From an uncultured Collinsella sp. (GTDB lineage: Bacteria > Actinomycetota > Coriobacteriia > Coriobacteriales > Coriobacteriaceae), in contig USEK01000009.1 in NCBI GenBank assembly GCA_900553705.1, forward strand, positions 1 to 23,174: a DNA stretch of 23,174 nt. The letters run 5' to 3'. Within the stretch, counting starts at the first letter, position 1, and each line of letters begins with the position of its first letter. Made by a program: the position numbers and the translations under genes. Under the pieces are notes generated by a model, which ran no database searches, was not told the DNA's origin, and saw nothing but the letters and a program-made list of their open reading frames with translations. This document shows positions 1-8,298 of this stretch, one piece after another.

Positions 1-26
1 CAGCGTCAGATGTGTATAAGAGACAG
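1..26 (+). other. Nextera/Tn5 adapter remnant (left end)
   Basis: The first 26 bases match the 3' part of the Nextera read-1 transposase adapter, and positions 8-26 are the 19-bp Tn5 mosaic end. This is library-preparation sequence, not genome. Biological sequence starts at 27. Confidence 0.97.
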
Positions 27-952
27 TTCACAAAGTGTTTGAGCTGCATCTTGTGCGGCAGCGCCGGGTCCACAGCCGGGATCTCCATCTGCAGCGGCTT
101 GTGCCAGTTGGAGGCGCCGTCGTAGGAGAACTGGTGCAGGCGGGGCAGCGACAGGGCGCCCTTAGTGCCGCCGATAAAGTAGGCGTCGGCGTCGAAGGGG
201 CGGTACTGCGGATCCTCGCGAGCGGTTGCCTCCCAGTTCCAGGGGCTGGCGGTGGCGTCGGAGATGGTCATGCTCGCGAGCGCGCCATCGGCAAAACGGA
301 CGTTGACCACAGCGGAGTCCTCGGTCTCAAAACCGCGGGCGGCGCTGGACTGCATACCCTGGACGGCAACGGGCTCGCCCAGCAGGTAGCGGAGCAGGTC
401 GACGTCGTGAACCAGGTTGACTAGGATCGGGCCGGCACCCTTCTTACGGCGCCACTCGACGTCGAAGTACTCGTCATTCTTATAGATCATGTAGTGGAAG
501 CTCGACACGGTGAGCTTGCCCAGCTCGCCGGACTCGATGATCTCCTTGGCCTTGTTGACGAAGGGGTTGTGGCGACGGTGCTGACCCACGAGCACGGGCA
601 CGCCGGCGGTCTCGGCCTCGGCGGCGAAGGCCTGGGCGTCCTCGAGGTCGTTGGAGATCGGCTTTTCGACCAGCGGCACGATGTTGCGCTTGACAGCCTC
701 GCGGGCGACGCCCAGGTGCAGGTCGTTGGGCGTGGCGATGATGACGGCCTCGGGCTTGACCTCGTCCATCATCTGGGCGGGATCGGTAAAGAACGGCACG
801 CCGGCGGCCTCGGCCGTGGCGCGGGCGCCCTCAAAGGCGTCGGCGATGGCGATGAGCTCGGCCTCGGGCTCCTCGGTGACAAAGCGGATGTGGTTGCGGC
901 CCATGGCGCCGGCGCCGATAACGGCAATGCGGACGGGGTTGAGCTCAGACAT
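27..952 (-). CDS. Gfo/Idh/MocA family oxidoreductase (3' end cut by contig end)
   Basis: NAD(P)-dependent dehydrogenase of the Gfo/Idh/MocA type, which typically oxidises or reduces sugars, inositols and similar polyols in the cytoplasm. The frame is open from the ATG at 952 to the adapter, giving 308 codons with no stop; family members are usually 330-400 residues, so a short C-terminus is missing. The start MSELNPVRIAVIGAGAMGRN holds the Rossmann GxGxxG loop near residues 12-17. A VEKPIS segment near residue 97 is the family EKP motif, whose Lys is catalytic, and a later NLVHDVDLLRYLLG segment fits the usual active-site Asp/His region. An AAGGAG ribosome site lies 7 bp upstream of the ATG. 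It is the third gene of a minus-strand set with an MFS carrier and an SDR dehydrogenase. Substrate cannot be read from sequence. Confidence 0.93.
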
Positions 953-981
953 TTCGACTCCTTAATACTGGTGACCGGTGG

Positions 982-1014
982 GATGCGACAAAGGGGCTGT
1001 CCCTTCGTCGCATC
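982..1014. repeat. 33-nt palindrome, family P33, copy 1
   Basis: Two 14-nt arms around a 5-nt centre (GCTGT). The arms begin GATGCGAC and pair except for one A/C mismatch. It lies between the MFS gene and the Gfo/Idh/MocA gene. Same size and core (CAAAGGG...CCCTT) as the palindromes at 10515, 13970 and 20722. It could act as an intra-operon processing or attenuation hairpin, which is inference. Confidence 0.85.
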
Positions 1015-1021
1015 GGTAAAA

Positions 1022-2278
1022 CTAGGCGGACTTCTTCTTGCTGTCGGAGACCATCATGTAGACGGTGAGCACGACGGCGATGGCGGCGATCACAATGGCG
1101 CCGTAGAAGGACTGCTGGTAGGCGGCGCTGCCGGCCTCGGCGTGATACAGCACGGCGGTGATGGGCTGGCTGATCCAGGTGGAAGCGGCGTAGCCCAAAA
1201 ACATGATGCCGTAGTTGACGCCGATGTTGCTGGTGCCAAAGGCGCCACCGGTGAGCGGCGGGTAGATGACGAGCAGAGCGCCAAAGCTAAAGCCGAGCAG
1301 GGCGAGCGCCACAAAGAACATGCTCTGCGTAAAGCTCATCGACATGATGACGAGCGCGATGATGGTCACGACAAGGCTGATGAGCAGCGACTTATAGGCG
1401 CCGAGCTTGTCGATGATCTGGCCAAAGGACAGACGGCCAACCAGGTTGGCGCAGGTGTTGACGGAGACGACCACACCGCCGAGGGCGACGGCCGCGGCGC
1501 TCGTGGGGTCGGCGAAGAGCTGGACGGCGGCGATGGAGGCAACCTTGCCTACGAGCAGGGTGCCCGCGGTGGCGGCAAAGGCGAAGGTGACGATGAGGAC
1601 CCAGAAGCGCGGGGTCTTGACCATCTCGCCCGGGGTGAGGTCACCGAAGGTGCCGGCATGTGCGCCACCCTTGGGGGCCTCGAAGCCCTCGGGCAGCCAA
1701 CCGGCCTCGGGGGCCTTCAGGAACAGGGCGGAGGCGGCGATCGTCACAAAGAAGATGACGCCGAGTGCCTTGAGGGCGCCAAAGATGCCCAGGCTCGGGA
1801 TGAGCAGCGAGGCGAGTACCGGGGACAGCACGGCGGGACCGGCGGTCGAAGCGGCCAGGGTGATGCCGGAGGCGAGACCCTTCTTGTCGATGAACCACTT
1901 TTGGCCGGTGGTGAGCGCCGGGTTGTAGCCCAGGCCGTTGCCGACAGCGGCGACGAGCGAGAACCACAGGTAGAACTGCCACGGCTCGGTGACGGTGCCG
2001 GACATGAACCAGCCCAGGCCGTAGCACACGGCGGCGGCGATCACGACGTTGCGCGGGCCGATCTTATCGGAGATGCGGCCGGCGAAGATACCCGTCACGG
2101 CCATGATGGTCTGAAAGACCGGGAAGGCCCAGGTAAGGGCGCTCGACCACTCGGGGTAGACGGCGAGCAGGTTCTTGCTCACGACGGAATACAGCGCGAT
2201 GGAGCTGATGAAGAACATGGTGACGCACGCGGCGGAAAGCACGACGGCGCGACCCTTGTTGGAGTTGGTGGAAGCCAT
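1022..2278 (-). CDS. MFS transporter, oxalate/formate antiporter (OFA)-like
   Basis: Major facilitator carrier of 418 residues with about 12 hydrophobic segments. N-terminal half: residues about 11-190. A soluble central loop (about 195-225, FEAPKGGAHAGTFGDLTPGE) is followed by the C-terminal half. The loop entry KTPRFWVLIVTF and the AGRISDKIGPRN motif-A-like segment after TM2 resemble the OFA branch, which exchanges or imports carboxylates such as oxalate, formate and lactate. The start ATG is preceded by an AGAAAG purine stretch. It sits 66 bp downstream of the SDR gene and 69 bp upstream of the dehydrogenase gene on the same strand, so it probably imports the substrate of these enzymes. 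The substrate is not identifiable from sequence. Confidence 0.9.
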   Translation of the reverse strand: MASTNSNKGRAVVLSAACVTMFFISSIALYSVVSKNLLAVYPEWSSALTWAFPVFQTIMAVTGIFAGRISDKIGPRNVVIAAAVCYGLGWFMSGTVTEPWQFYLWFSLVAAVGNGLGYNPALTTGQKWFIDKKGLASGITLAASTAGPAVLSPVLASLLIPSLGIFGALKALGVIFFVTIAASALFLKAPEAGWLPEGFEAPKGGAHAGTFGDLTPGEMVKTPRFWVLIVTFAFAATAGTLLVGKVASIAAVQLFADPTSAAAVALGGVVVSVNTCANLVGRLSFGQIIDKLGAYKSLLISLVVTIIALVIMSMSFTQSMFFVALALLGFSFGALLVIYPPLTGGAFGTSNIGVNYGIMFLGYAASTWISQPITAVLYHAEAGSAAYQQSFYGAIVIAAIAVVLTVYMMVSDSKKKSA

Positions 2279-2344
2279 TGGACTCTTTCTAATCGATACG
2301 GAGGAGGAACAGGCGTGTCCGCGGGTCCTCCCTGTCGGGTTGGT

Positions 2345-3226
2345 TTACTGGTCAGTCGGCTTGGCGACGCCGGACTCATCGGACCAAAGCTCGACACCCT
2401 TGTTCTTGAGGTAGTTGTCGGCATAAGCGCGACGGCCTCCGGGCTTGGCGGTGAGGTCGCCCATCATGTTGGAGAAGCCGCCGTCGACTTTGATGGCGTC
2501 GCCGGTGGTAAAGTCCGAGCGCTTGGACGCCAGGAACATGACGGCGTTGGCGATATCGCTGACCTCGCCGATGCGGCGCGTGGCGATCAGACGGCTGCGG
2601 CTCTTTTCGACCTCGGGGTCGGCGTAAAAGCTTGCCGACATGGGGGTCTTAACGAAGCAGGGCTCGACGCAGTTGGAGCGGACGCCGTAGGGGCCCCACT
2701 CGGCAGCCAGCATCTTGGACATCATGTTGACGCCCGCCTTGGTGGAGCTGTACACGCCCGAGAACGTCTCGGGGGAGTGGCTGGCAACGGTCGAGATGTG
2801 CACCAGGCGGCCCTGGCCGGCCTTGATCATCTCGCGACCAAAGCGCTGCGAGGTGATGAAGTAACCGGTGAGGTTGACGTTGAGCACCTGCTCCCAGTCG
2901 CTCAGCGGCAGGTCTTCCATGGCGGCGAAGCGCAGGATGCCGGCGGTGTTGACGAGAACGTCGATGCGGCCGAAGTCGCGGATCGTGGCGTCGACGGCGG
3001 CCTGAACCTCGGCCTCGTCGGTAGCGTTCATCTTGTAGCCCTCGGCGTGGATGCCAAACTCGGCGGCGAGGTCGGCGGCAGCGGCCTTGACCTTTTCCTC
3101 GTCCAGATCGAGCAGGACGACGTTGGCGCCGTTGCGGGCGAACTCGCGGCAAATCTCGACGCCCATACCGCCGAGCGCGCCAGTCACGGCGCAGACATCG
3201 CCCTCGAGCTTAAGCCAGTTGCTCAT
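2345..3226 (-). CDS. SDR family NAD(P)-dependent oxidoreductase
   Basis: Classical short-chain dehydrogenase of 293 residues. Cofactor loop TGALGGMG at 15-22; Asp40 at the end of the second beta strand suggests NAD(H) over NADP(H). NTAG at 93-96, and catalytic Tyr159 and Lys163 in YSSTK. The residue 13 before the Tyr, where the catalytic Ser normally lies, is Thr146, with Ser145 beside it. The usual DGG(F) end of the fold is at 248-251, followed by about 42 extra residues rich in charge (to ...VAKPTDQ), longer than the usual 250 residues. An AAGAAGGGAAG ribosome site precedes the ATG. First gene of the minus-strand operon, divergent from a LysR regulator, so probably the induced catabolic dehydrogenase. 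Confidence 0.93.
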   Translation of the reverse strand: MSNWLKLEGDVCAVTGALGGMGVEICREFARNGANVVLLDLDEEKVKAAAADLAAEFGIHAEGYKMNATDEAEVQAAVDATIRDFGRIDVLVNTAGILRFAAMEDLPLSDWEQVLNVNLTGYFITSQRFGREMIKAGQGRLVHISTVASHSPETFSGVYSSTKAGVNMMSKMLAAEWGPYGVRSNCVEPCFVKTPMSASFYADPEVEKSRSRLIATRRIGEVSDIANAVMFLASKRSDFTTGDAIKVDGGFSNMMGDLTAKPGGRRAYADNYLKNKGVELWSDESGVAKPTDQ

Positions 3227-3295
3227 AGGAACTTCCCTTCTTGTGCCTCCCGGTGGGTCGCTCCCATTAACTGACCCACGTGGTTTTCGCTGGTT

Positions 3296-3324
3296 ATCGT
3301 ATGCTTTGCATTTGCGCAGGTGAA
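3296..3324 (-). promoter_or_regulatory. Candidate promoter for the SDR-MFS-Gfo operon
   Basis: Read on the minus strand: TTCACC, 17 bp, TACGAT (4/6 matches to each sigma-70 box). It would start transcription about 65 bp before the SDR ATG. Just upstream (3325-3345) lies AT-rich DNA between the divergent genes, where a LysR-type protein would be expected to bind; no clear T-N11-A box stands out. The whole divergent gap is 3227-3458. Confidence 0.45.
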
Positions 3325-3458
3325 TTGCATATTTGTTAGAATGGCGTTAACCGTAGGTTTACACCGTGCGATGCAGTTTTTCTCAATTGAGTGCGTGACC
3401 TGCGAAAACAACCCCCTGTGGCACCATGTGGCCACAGACGCGAAAACGGGAGATTGAC

Positions 3459-4337
3459 GTGTACGATCGACGACTTGAGGCCATATCGGCCGCCGCGGAG
3501 CTGGGAAGCTTCTCGCGTGCGGCGGCAAAATTGCGCGTGTCGACCCCGGCGCTCGTCAAGCAGGTGTCGGGATTTGAGGCCGAGTTTGGCATCACGTTGT
3601 TCGAGCGCTCGCATTCTGGTGTTAAGGTGACGCCGGCAGGTGCCCTGCTGGTGGACGATGCACGTTCGATCATGCGGCAGTCCGAGGACGCGCTACGCCG
3701 TGCCCGACGCGCGGCAGGCGATGGCGGGGCCGTGCGTCTGGGCGTGTCGATGATGTGTCCGGGGCGCCAGACGCTGTCGATGTGGACGGGCGTACACGAG
3801 CTGGAGCCATCGTTGCGCTTCGAGATCGTGCCGGTGAGCGACCTCTACGACGAACGCGAATCCGTCATGCGCAGCTTGGGCCGCGAGGTCGATGTGGTGC
3901 AGTCGAGTTTTTCGACCCCGCGCTGGGGTGACGCCTGCCAAAAGCTCCGCATTGTCAACGTGCCGTTTTATATCGACCTGCCGCGCACGAGCCCGCTGGC
4001 GCGCAAGAATCGCATTACGGTCGCCGACTTGGAGGGTATGCGTCTGCGCGTGCTCCGCCACGGCAACGACGCTATGGACAGCCTGCGCATCGATCTTTTG
4101 GCAGACGGCGGCGTTGACGTGATCGATGTGGACAGCTTTGACTTTGCGCTCTTTAACGAGGCGGAGGAAAAGGGCGACGCGGTGCTCACCTGCGGAGCGT
4201 GGTCGGGGGTGCACCCAGCCTTTGTGGGCGTGCCGTTCCTGTGCGGTCGCGAGGTGCCGGTCTTTCTGCACTACCCGCTCGAGCCCACCCTCCAAGTCCA
4301 AAAATTCGTCAACGCCATGGCCCAACTTCTCAAGTAG
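3459..4337 (+). CDS. LysR family transcriptional regulator
   Basis: Transcription factor of 292 residues from a GTG start. I prefer the GTG at 3459 to the upstream in-frame ATG at 3426, because GGGAGA at 3448-3453 is a well-spaced ribosome site and the ATG has none; the GTG also puts the helix-turn-helix at the usual N-terminal position. The N-terminus has the winged-HTH pattern (ISAAAELGSFSRAAAKLRVS, then PALVKQVSGFEAEFGITLFER). The C-terminal part (about residue 80 on, VRLGVSMM...) is the periplasmic-binding-like effector domain. It is transcribed away from the SDR-MFS-Gfo genes with a 232-bp gap, the standard LysR arrangement, so it most likely controls that operon and itself. The effector is unknown. 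Confidence 0.92.
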   Translation: MYDRRLEAISAAAELGSFSRAAAKLRVSTPALVKQVSGFEAEFGITLFERSHSGVKVTPAGALLVDDARSIMRQSEDALRRARRAAGDGGAVRLGVSMMCPGRQTLSMWTGVHELEPSLRFEIVPVSDLYDERESVMRSLGREVDVVQSSFSTPRWGDACQKLRIVNVPFYIDLPRTSPLARKNRITVADLEGMRLRVLRHGNDAMDSLRIDLLADGGVDVIDVDSFDFALFNEAEEKGDAVLTCGAWSGVHPAFVGVPFLCGREVPVFLHYPLEPTLQVQKFVNAMAQLLK

Positions 4338-4368
4338 CTCATTTGAGACAGGGCTCTTTTAGCTACTT
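4332..4368 (+). terminator. Weak hairpin at the 3' end of the LysR gene
   Basis: AAGTAGCT (4332-4339) pairs perfectly with AGCTACTT (4361-4368) around a 21-nt loop; the left arm overlaps the LysR stop codon region. There is no T-run after it, so terminator function is uncertain. Confidence 0.35.
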
Positions 4369-4371
4369 CGA

Positions 4372-4452
4372 GGATGATTTTTCTGGGACGGGGATTTTTT
4401 TAATCAGTTTGTGCCGAATGGTTATTAAATCCCCGTTCCAGAAAAATCATCC
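4372..4452. repeat. Large imperfect inverted repeat
   Basis: GGATGATTTTTCTGG...GGGGATTT on the left (from 4372) is matched by AAATCCCC...CCAGAAAAATCATCC on the right (to 4452), about 29 paired positions with one G/T wobble; the left arm carries extra T residues before the loop. It sits in the convergent gap between the LysR gene and the ABC exporter genes. Looks like a REP/BIME-type intergenic repeat; no gene inside. Confidence 0.8.
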
Positions 4453-4461
4453 TTACAAAAT

Positions 4462-4489
4462 GAGGCCCTGGCCAAACGGCCAGGGCCTC
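4462..4489. terminator. Strong hairpin, probably bidirectional terminator
   Basis: GAGGCCCTGGCC, loop AAAC, GGCCAGGGCCTC: a perfect 12-bp stem. T-rich sequence follows in the plus direction (CTTTTATT, a few bases on) and CATTTTGT follows in the minus direction. It lies between two convergent units, LysR and the ABC exporter. Confidence 0.75.
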
Positions 4490-4513
4490 GCAAACTTTTA
4501 TTCCGTTCTAAAT

Positions 4514-4560
4514 GACGGGCTGATCGCGCGCAGGAGGGCGCCCCCGGGGCGCCCCCCGTC
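4514..4560 (-). terminator. GC-rich hairpin just after the ABC exporter gene
   Basis: Outer arms GACGGG (4514-4519) and CCCGTC (4555-4560) enclose a 9-bp GC palindrome (4536-4544 with 4546-4554). On the minus strand it begins 12 bp after the exporter stop codon and is followed by ATTTAG. Plausible first terminator of the marR-abc-abc operon, though the T-run is poor. Confidence 0.5.
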
Positions 4561-4571
4561 AGTAACCGGTC

Positions 4572-6491
4572 CTACTCGAGCTCAAATGCACCCGTGTACA
4601 GCTGGTAGTAATATCCGCGCTTGGCGATCAGCTCGTCGTGGTTGCCGCGCTCGATGATGCGGCCGTGGTCCAGGCAGATGATCGCGTCGGAGTTGCGCAC
4701 GGTGGACAGGCGGTGCGCGATGACAAACGTCGTGCGGCCTTCCATGAGCTTATCCATGCCCGCTTGCACGATAGCCTCGGTGCGGGTGTCGATGCTCGAT
4801 GTGGCCTCGTCCAGAATCATGGCCGGCGGATCGGCGACAGCGGCGCGTGCGATCGAAATCAGCTGGCGCTGGCCCTGCGACAGCTGTGCGCCGTTGCCGG
4901 TGAGCATCGTGTCGTAGCCGTCGGGCAGGCGGGTGATAAAGTCGTCGGCGCCCGCGAGCTTGGCCGCCGCGATGCACTCCTCGTCGGTGGCGTCCAGGTT
5001 GCCGTAGCGGATGTTATCCATCACGGTGCCGGTGAACAGGTTCACGTCCTGCAGCACCACGCCTAGCGAGCGGCGCAGATCGGCCTTGCGGATCTTGTTG
5101 ACGTTGATGCCGTCGTAGCGGATCTTGCCGTCGGCAATGTCATAGAAGCGGTTGATGAGGTTGGTGATGGTCGTCTTGCCGGCACCGGTGGCGCCGACAA
5201 ACGCGACCTTCTGGCCCGGCTTGGCAAACACGGACACGCCGTGCAGCACCTCGTGGTCGGGCGTGTAGCCAAAGTCGACGTTGTCCATGACCAGGTCGCC
5301 GCGCAGCGGCACGTACTCGATCTCGCCGGTGGCGCGGTGCGGATGTTTCCACGCCCACATGCCGGTGTGGTGGTCGGCCTCCTCGAGCTGCCAGGTGTCG
5401 GGGTTGACCTGCGCGTTGACGAGCGTCACGTAGCCTTCGTCGGCTTCGGGCTTCTCGTCGATGAGTTCAAAGATGCGGTCGGCGCCGGCGAGGCCCATGA
5501 CCACGGCGTTGATCTGCTGCGAGATCTGACCGATCTGTCCGCAGAACTGCTTGGTCATGTTGAGGAACGGCACCACGACGGCGATGGACAGTGCCATGCC
5601 CGAGATGCTCAGGTTGGGCACGCCCAGCGCCAGGAAAATGCCGCCGGCAAGGGCCACCAGCACGTAGAGCAGGTTGCCCAGATTCATAAGGATGGGCATG
5701 AGGATGTTGGCGTACATGTTGGCCTTCTGCGAGACCTCGAAGAGCTTTTCGTTGCGCTCGTCAAAATCGGCCTCGGCGGCAGACTCGTGGCAGAATGCCT
5801 TGACGACCTTCTGACCGTTCATGACTTCCTCGATATGGCCCTCGACAACGCCGAGCTCGGTCTGCTGCGCAATAAAGAAGCGCGCGGAGTTGGAGCCGAG
5901 CAGCTTGGTCATAAAGGTCATAAAGGCGACGCCTGCCACAATGACCAGGCACATCCAAACGCTGTAGTACAGCATGATAAAGAACACCGTGACGATGACG
6001 ATGGTCGTCATGAGCAGGTTGGGCAGCGACTGGCTGATCATCTGGCGCAGCGTGTCGATGTCGTTGGTGTAGTGGCTCATGATGTCGCCGCGCTGGTGCG
6101 TGTCGAAGTAGCGAATCGGCAGGTCCTGCATGCGGTTGAACATCTTCTCGCGCAGCTTCTCGAGCGAGCCCTGCGTGACGATGGCCATGGCGCGGTTCCA
6201 GAACAGCGAGGACAGGATGCCGACGCCGTAGATGCAGGCGAGGGTGGTCACGAGCTGTGCGATCTTGGGCTGTGCAGCTTCCCAATCGCCCGACTGCCAC
6301 GATTCGCTAATAATCTGCAGGGCGCTCTGAAGGAAGGTCGCGCCGATGGAGTTGATGATGGCGCAGAGCACCACGCCGACGACGACGAGGGGCAAAAGCA
6401 CGGGGTAGAAGCCAAAGAGCGTCTTGATGAGGCGCGACATGGTGCCACCCTTGCGGTTGAGCGCGCGCTCGGCGGTCGTTGCCTTACTCAT
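4572..6491 (-). CDS. ABC exporter half-transporter, catalytically complete subunit
   Basis: Fused permease-ATPase of 639 residues. Six membrane helices lie within about residues 28-310. The ATPase domain starts near 398: Walker A GATGAGKT at 433-440, Q-loop Gln481, signature LSQGQ at 537-541 (non-canonical; usual LSGGQ), Walker B ending D561-E562 with the catalytic Glu present, and switch His593. A charged, Trp-rich insert (about 346-397) separates the two domains. The start at 6491 has an AGGAAGGAGG site and overlaps the upstream gene by 8 bp (ATGAGTAA). A longer open frame upstream is only a shadow of the partner gene. It should pair with the product of 6484-8298 in the inner membrane to export drugs, lipids or peptides; the cargo is unknown. 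Confidence 0.94.
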   Translation of the reverse strand: MSKATTAERALNRKGGTMSRLIKTLFGFYPVLLPLVVVGVVLCAIINSIGATFLQSALQIISESWQSGDWEAAQPKIAQLVTTLACIYGVGILSSLFWNRAMAIVTQGSLEKLREKMFNRMQDLPIRYFDTHQRGDIMSHYTNDIDTLRQMISQSLPNLLMTTIVIVTVFFIMLYYSVWMCLVIVAGVAFMTFMTKLLGSNSARFFIAQQTELGVVEGHIEEVMNGQKVVKAFCHESAAEADFDERNEKLFEVSQKANMYANILMPILMNLGNLLYVLVALAGGIFLALGVPNLSISGMALSIAVVVPFLNMTKQFCGQIGQISQQINAVVMGLAGADRIFELIDEKPEADEGYVTLVNAQVNPDTWQLEEADHHTGMWAWKHPHRATGEIEYVPLRGDLVMDNVDFGYTPDHEVLHGVSVFAKPGQKVAFVGATGAGKTTITNLINRFYDIADGKIRYDGINVNKIRKADLRRSLGVVLQDVNLFTGTVMDNIRYGNLDATDEECIAAAKLAGADDFITRLPDGYDTMLTGNGAQLSQGQRQLISIARAAVADPPAMILDEATSSIDTRTEAIVQAGMDKLMEGRTTFVIAHRLSTVRNSDAIICLDHGRIIERGNHDELIAKRGYYYQLYTGAFELE

Positions 6492-8298
6492 GTGCCTCGC
6501 CTCCTTCCTGGCTCTGAGCTTGTGTTGCGGATGCCTCGGTGTCGGCTTCGACGGCCTCTTCGCCCTCGGCAGACATCTTGTTCTGCGAGGTAAAGGTCTC
6601 GCGGTAGATCTCGCTCGTCTTGAGCAGCTCATCGTGGTTGCCGATCTGCGCGATGCGGCCGCCCTCCATGACGATGATGCGGTCTGCATCCTGCACGGAG
6701 CTAATGCGCTGGGCGATGATGAGCTTGGTCGTGTTGGGCAGATAGCTTGCCAGCCCTGCGCGGATCTTGGCGTCGGTCTTGGTGTCGACGGCGCTGGTGG
6801 AGTCGTCCAGGATCAAGATCTTGGGGCGACGCAGCAGGGCACGCGCAATGCACAGGCGCTGCTTCTGACCGCCCGAGACATTGGAGCCGCCCTGCTCGAT
6901 CCAGGTGTCATAGCCCTTGGGGAAGCCGTCGACAAACTCGTCGGCGCAGGCCAGATGTGCCGCCTCGCGGACCTCTTCGTCGGTGGCGTTCGGGTCGCCC
7001 CAACGCAGGTTCTCGGCAATCGTGCCGCTAAACAGCACGTTTTTCTGCAATACCATGGCCACTTGGTGGCGCAGGGCGTCCAAGTCGTAGTCGCGCACAT
7101 CCACGCCGCCCACGCGCACGGTGCCTTCGGTGGCGTCGTACAGGCGGGCGATGAGGTTTACAAGCGTGGACTTGGCCGAGCCGGTGCCGCCGATGATGCC
7201 GATGGTCTCGCCGCTCTTAATGTGCAGGTCGATATCGTCGAGCGCCTGGCGCTTCGCATGCGCGGAGTACTTAAAGCTCACGTGGTCAAAGTCGATGGAG
7301 CCGTCGGCAACCTCGAGCACGGGCTCGGCGGGATCGGCGATCGTGGGCTCGGCGGCCAACACCTCGGTAATGCGGTGTGCCGATTCGTCGGCCATGGTCA
7401 CCATGACAAAGATCATCGACAACTGCATCAGACTCATCAGAATCTGGAAGCCATAGGTAAAGATCGAGGAGAGCTGGCCCACGTCGAACAGCGTTCCCTG
7501 GCTCGTGATGATGAGCTTGGAGCCCAGGTAGATGATGACGACAAACGCGCCGTTGACGCAGATGTTCATCATGGGGTTGTTAAAGGCGAGCAGCTTCTCG
7601 GCGCGGGTGAAGTCCATCTGGACGTCGCGCGCGGCGGTCGCGAACTTCTCCTTCTCAAAGTCTTCGCGCACGTAGCTCTTAACCACGCGCATGCCGGTGA
7701 CGTTTTCCTCGACGGACTCGTTAAGGGCATCGTACTTGTGGAACACGCGCGAGAAGATGGGGCGCACCTTAAAGATGATAAAGAACAGTCCAAAGCCCAG
7801 CAGCGGAATGATGACCAGGTAGACCATGGCAACGCTGCCGCCCATGATAAATGCCATGGTAAAGGCGAAGATCAATACCAGCGGCGCGCGCACGGCGATG
7901 CGGATGATCATCATAAAGGCCTGCTGCACGTTGTTGATGTCGGTGGTCAGGCGCGTGACGAGCGAGGAGCTCGAGAACTCATCGATGTTGGCAAAGCTGA
8001 ACGTCTGGATCTTGTAGAACAGGTCGTGACGCAGGTTCTTGGCGAAGCCGCAACTCGCATTGCTGCAGGTGACGCCGGCAGCGGCACCGAAAGCAAGCGA
8101 CGTCAGCGCGATGAGCACCAAAAAGCCTGCGGTGGGAAGCATCTCGGCTACGGTGGCGCCGTCTTTGATGGCGTCGATCAGGTTGGCGGTGATAAATGGA
8201 ATCAGCATCTCGCAGAGCACCTCGCCAAGTACGAGCAACGGCGTGGCAACGGTGACTTTCATATAGTCGCGGATGCTGCCCATGAGGGTTTTAATCAT
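6484..8298 (-). CDS. ABC exporter half-transporter, subunit with degenerate ATPase site
   Basis: Fused permease-ATPase of 604 residues, with six membrane helices within about residues 15-300. In the ATPase domain the Walker A is GGTGSAKS (370-377, Ala375 replacing the last Gly). Walker B ends D498-D499, so the catalytic Glu is Asp, and the switch His is Gln530 (AQR). Its signature VSGGQ (474-478) is intact. The partner has the reverse pattern, as in heterodimeric exporters of the BmrCD/TM287-288 type with one active and one degenerate site. About 40 residues rich in Glu/Ala/Gln follow the fold at the C-terminus. Start chosen at 8298: GGGAGGAAC ribosome site, and ATGATTAA overlaps the marR stop by 8 bp. 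Confidence 0.94.
   Translation of the reverse strand: MIKTLMGSIRDYMKVTVATPLLVLGEVLCEMLIPFITANLIDAIKDGATVAEMLPTAGFLVLIALTSLAFGAAAGVTCSNASCGFAKNLRHDLFYKIQTFSFANIDEFSSSSLVTRLTTDINNVQQAFMMIIRIAVRAPLVLIFAFTMAFIMGGSVAMVYLVIIPLLGFGLFFIIFKVRPIFSRVFHKYDALNESVEENVTGMRVVKSYVREDFEKEKFATAARDVQMDFTRAEKLLAFNNPMMNICVNGAFVVIIYLGSKLIITSQGTLFDVGQLSSIFTYGFQILMSLMQLSMIFVMVTMADESAHRITEVLAAEPTIADPAEPVLEVADGSIDFDHVSFKYSAHAKRQALDDIDLHIKSGETIGIIGGTGSAKSTLVNLIARLYDATEGTVRVGGVDVRDYDLDALRHQVAMVLQKNVLFSGTIAENLRWGDPNATDEEVREAAHLACADEFVDGFPKGYDTWIEQGGSNVSGGQKQRLCIARALLRRPKILILDDSTSAVDTKTDAKIRAGLASYLPNTTKLIIAQRISSVQDADRIIVMEGGRIAQIGNHDELLKTSEIYRETFTSQNKMSAEGEEAVEADTEASATQAQSQEGGEAHE

Noticed and set aside
494..3274. 926-codon open frame on the plus strand
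   Set aside because: Opposite strand of three clear genes (dehydrogenase, MFS, SDR). Composition is Gly/Asp/His-rich without domains; a GC-bias shadow.
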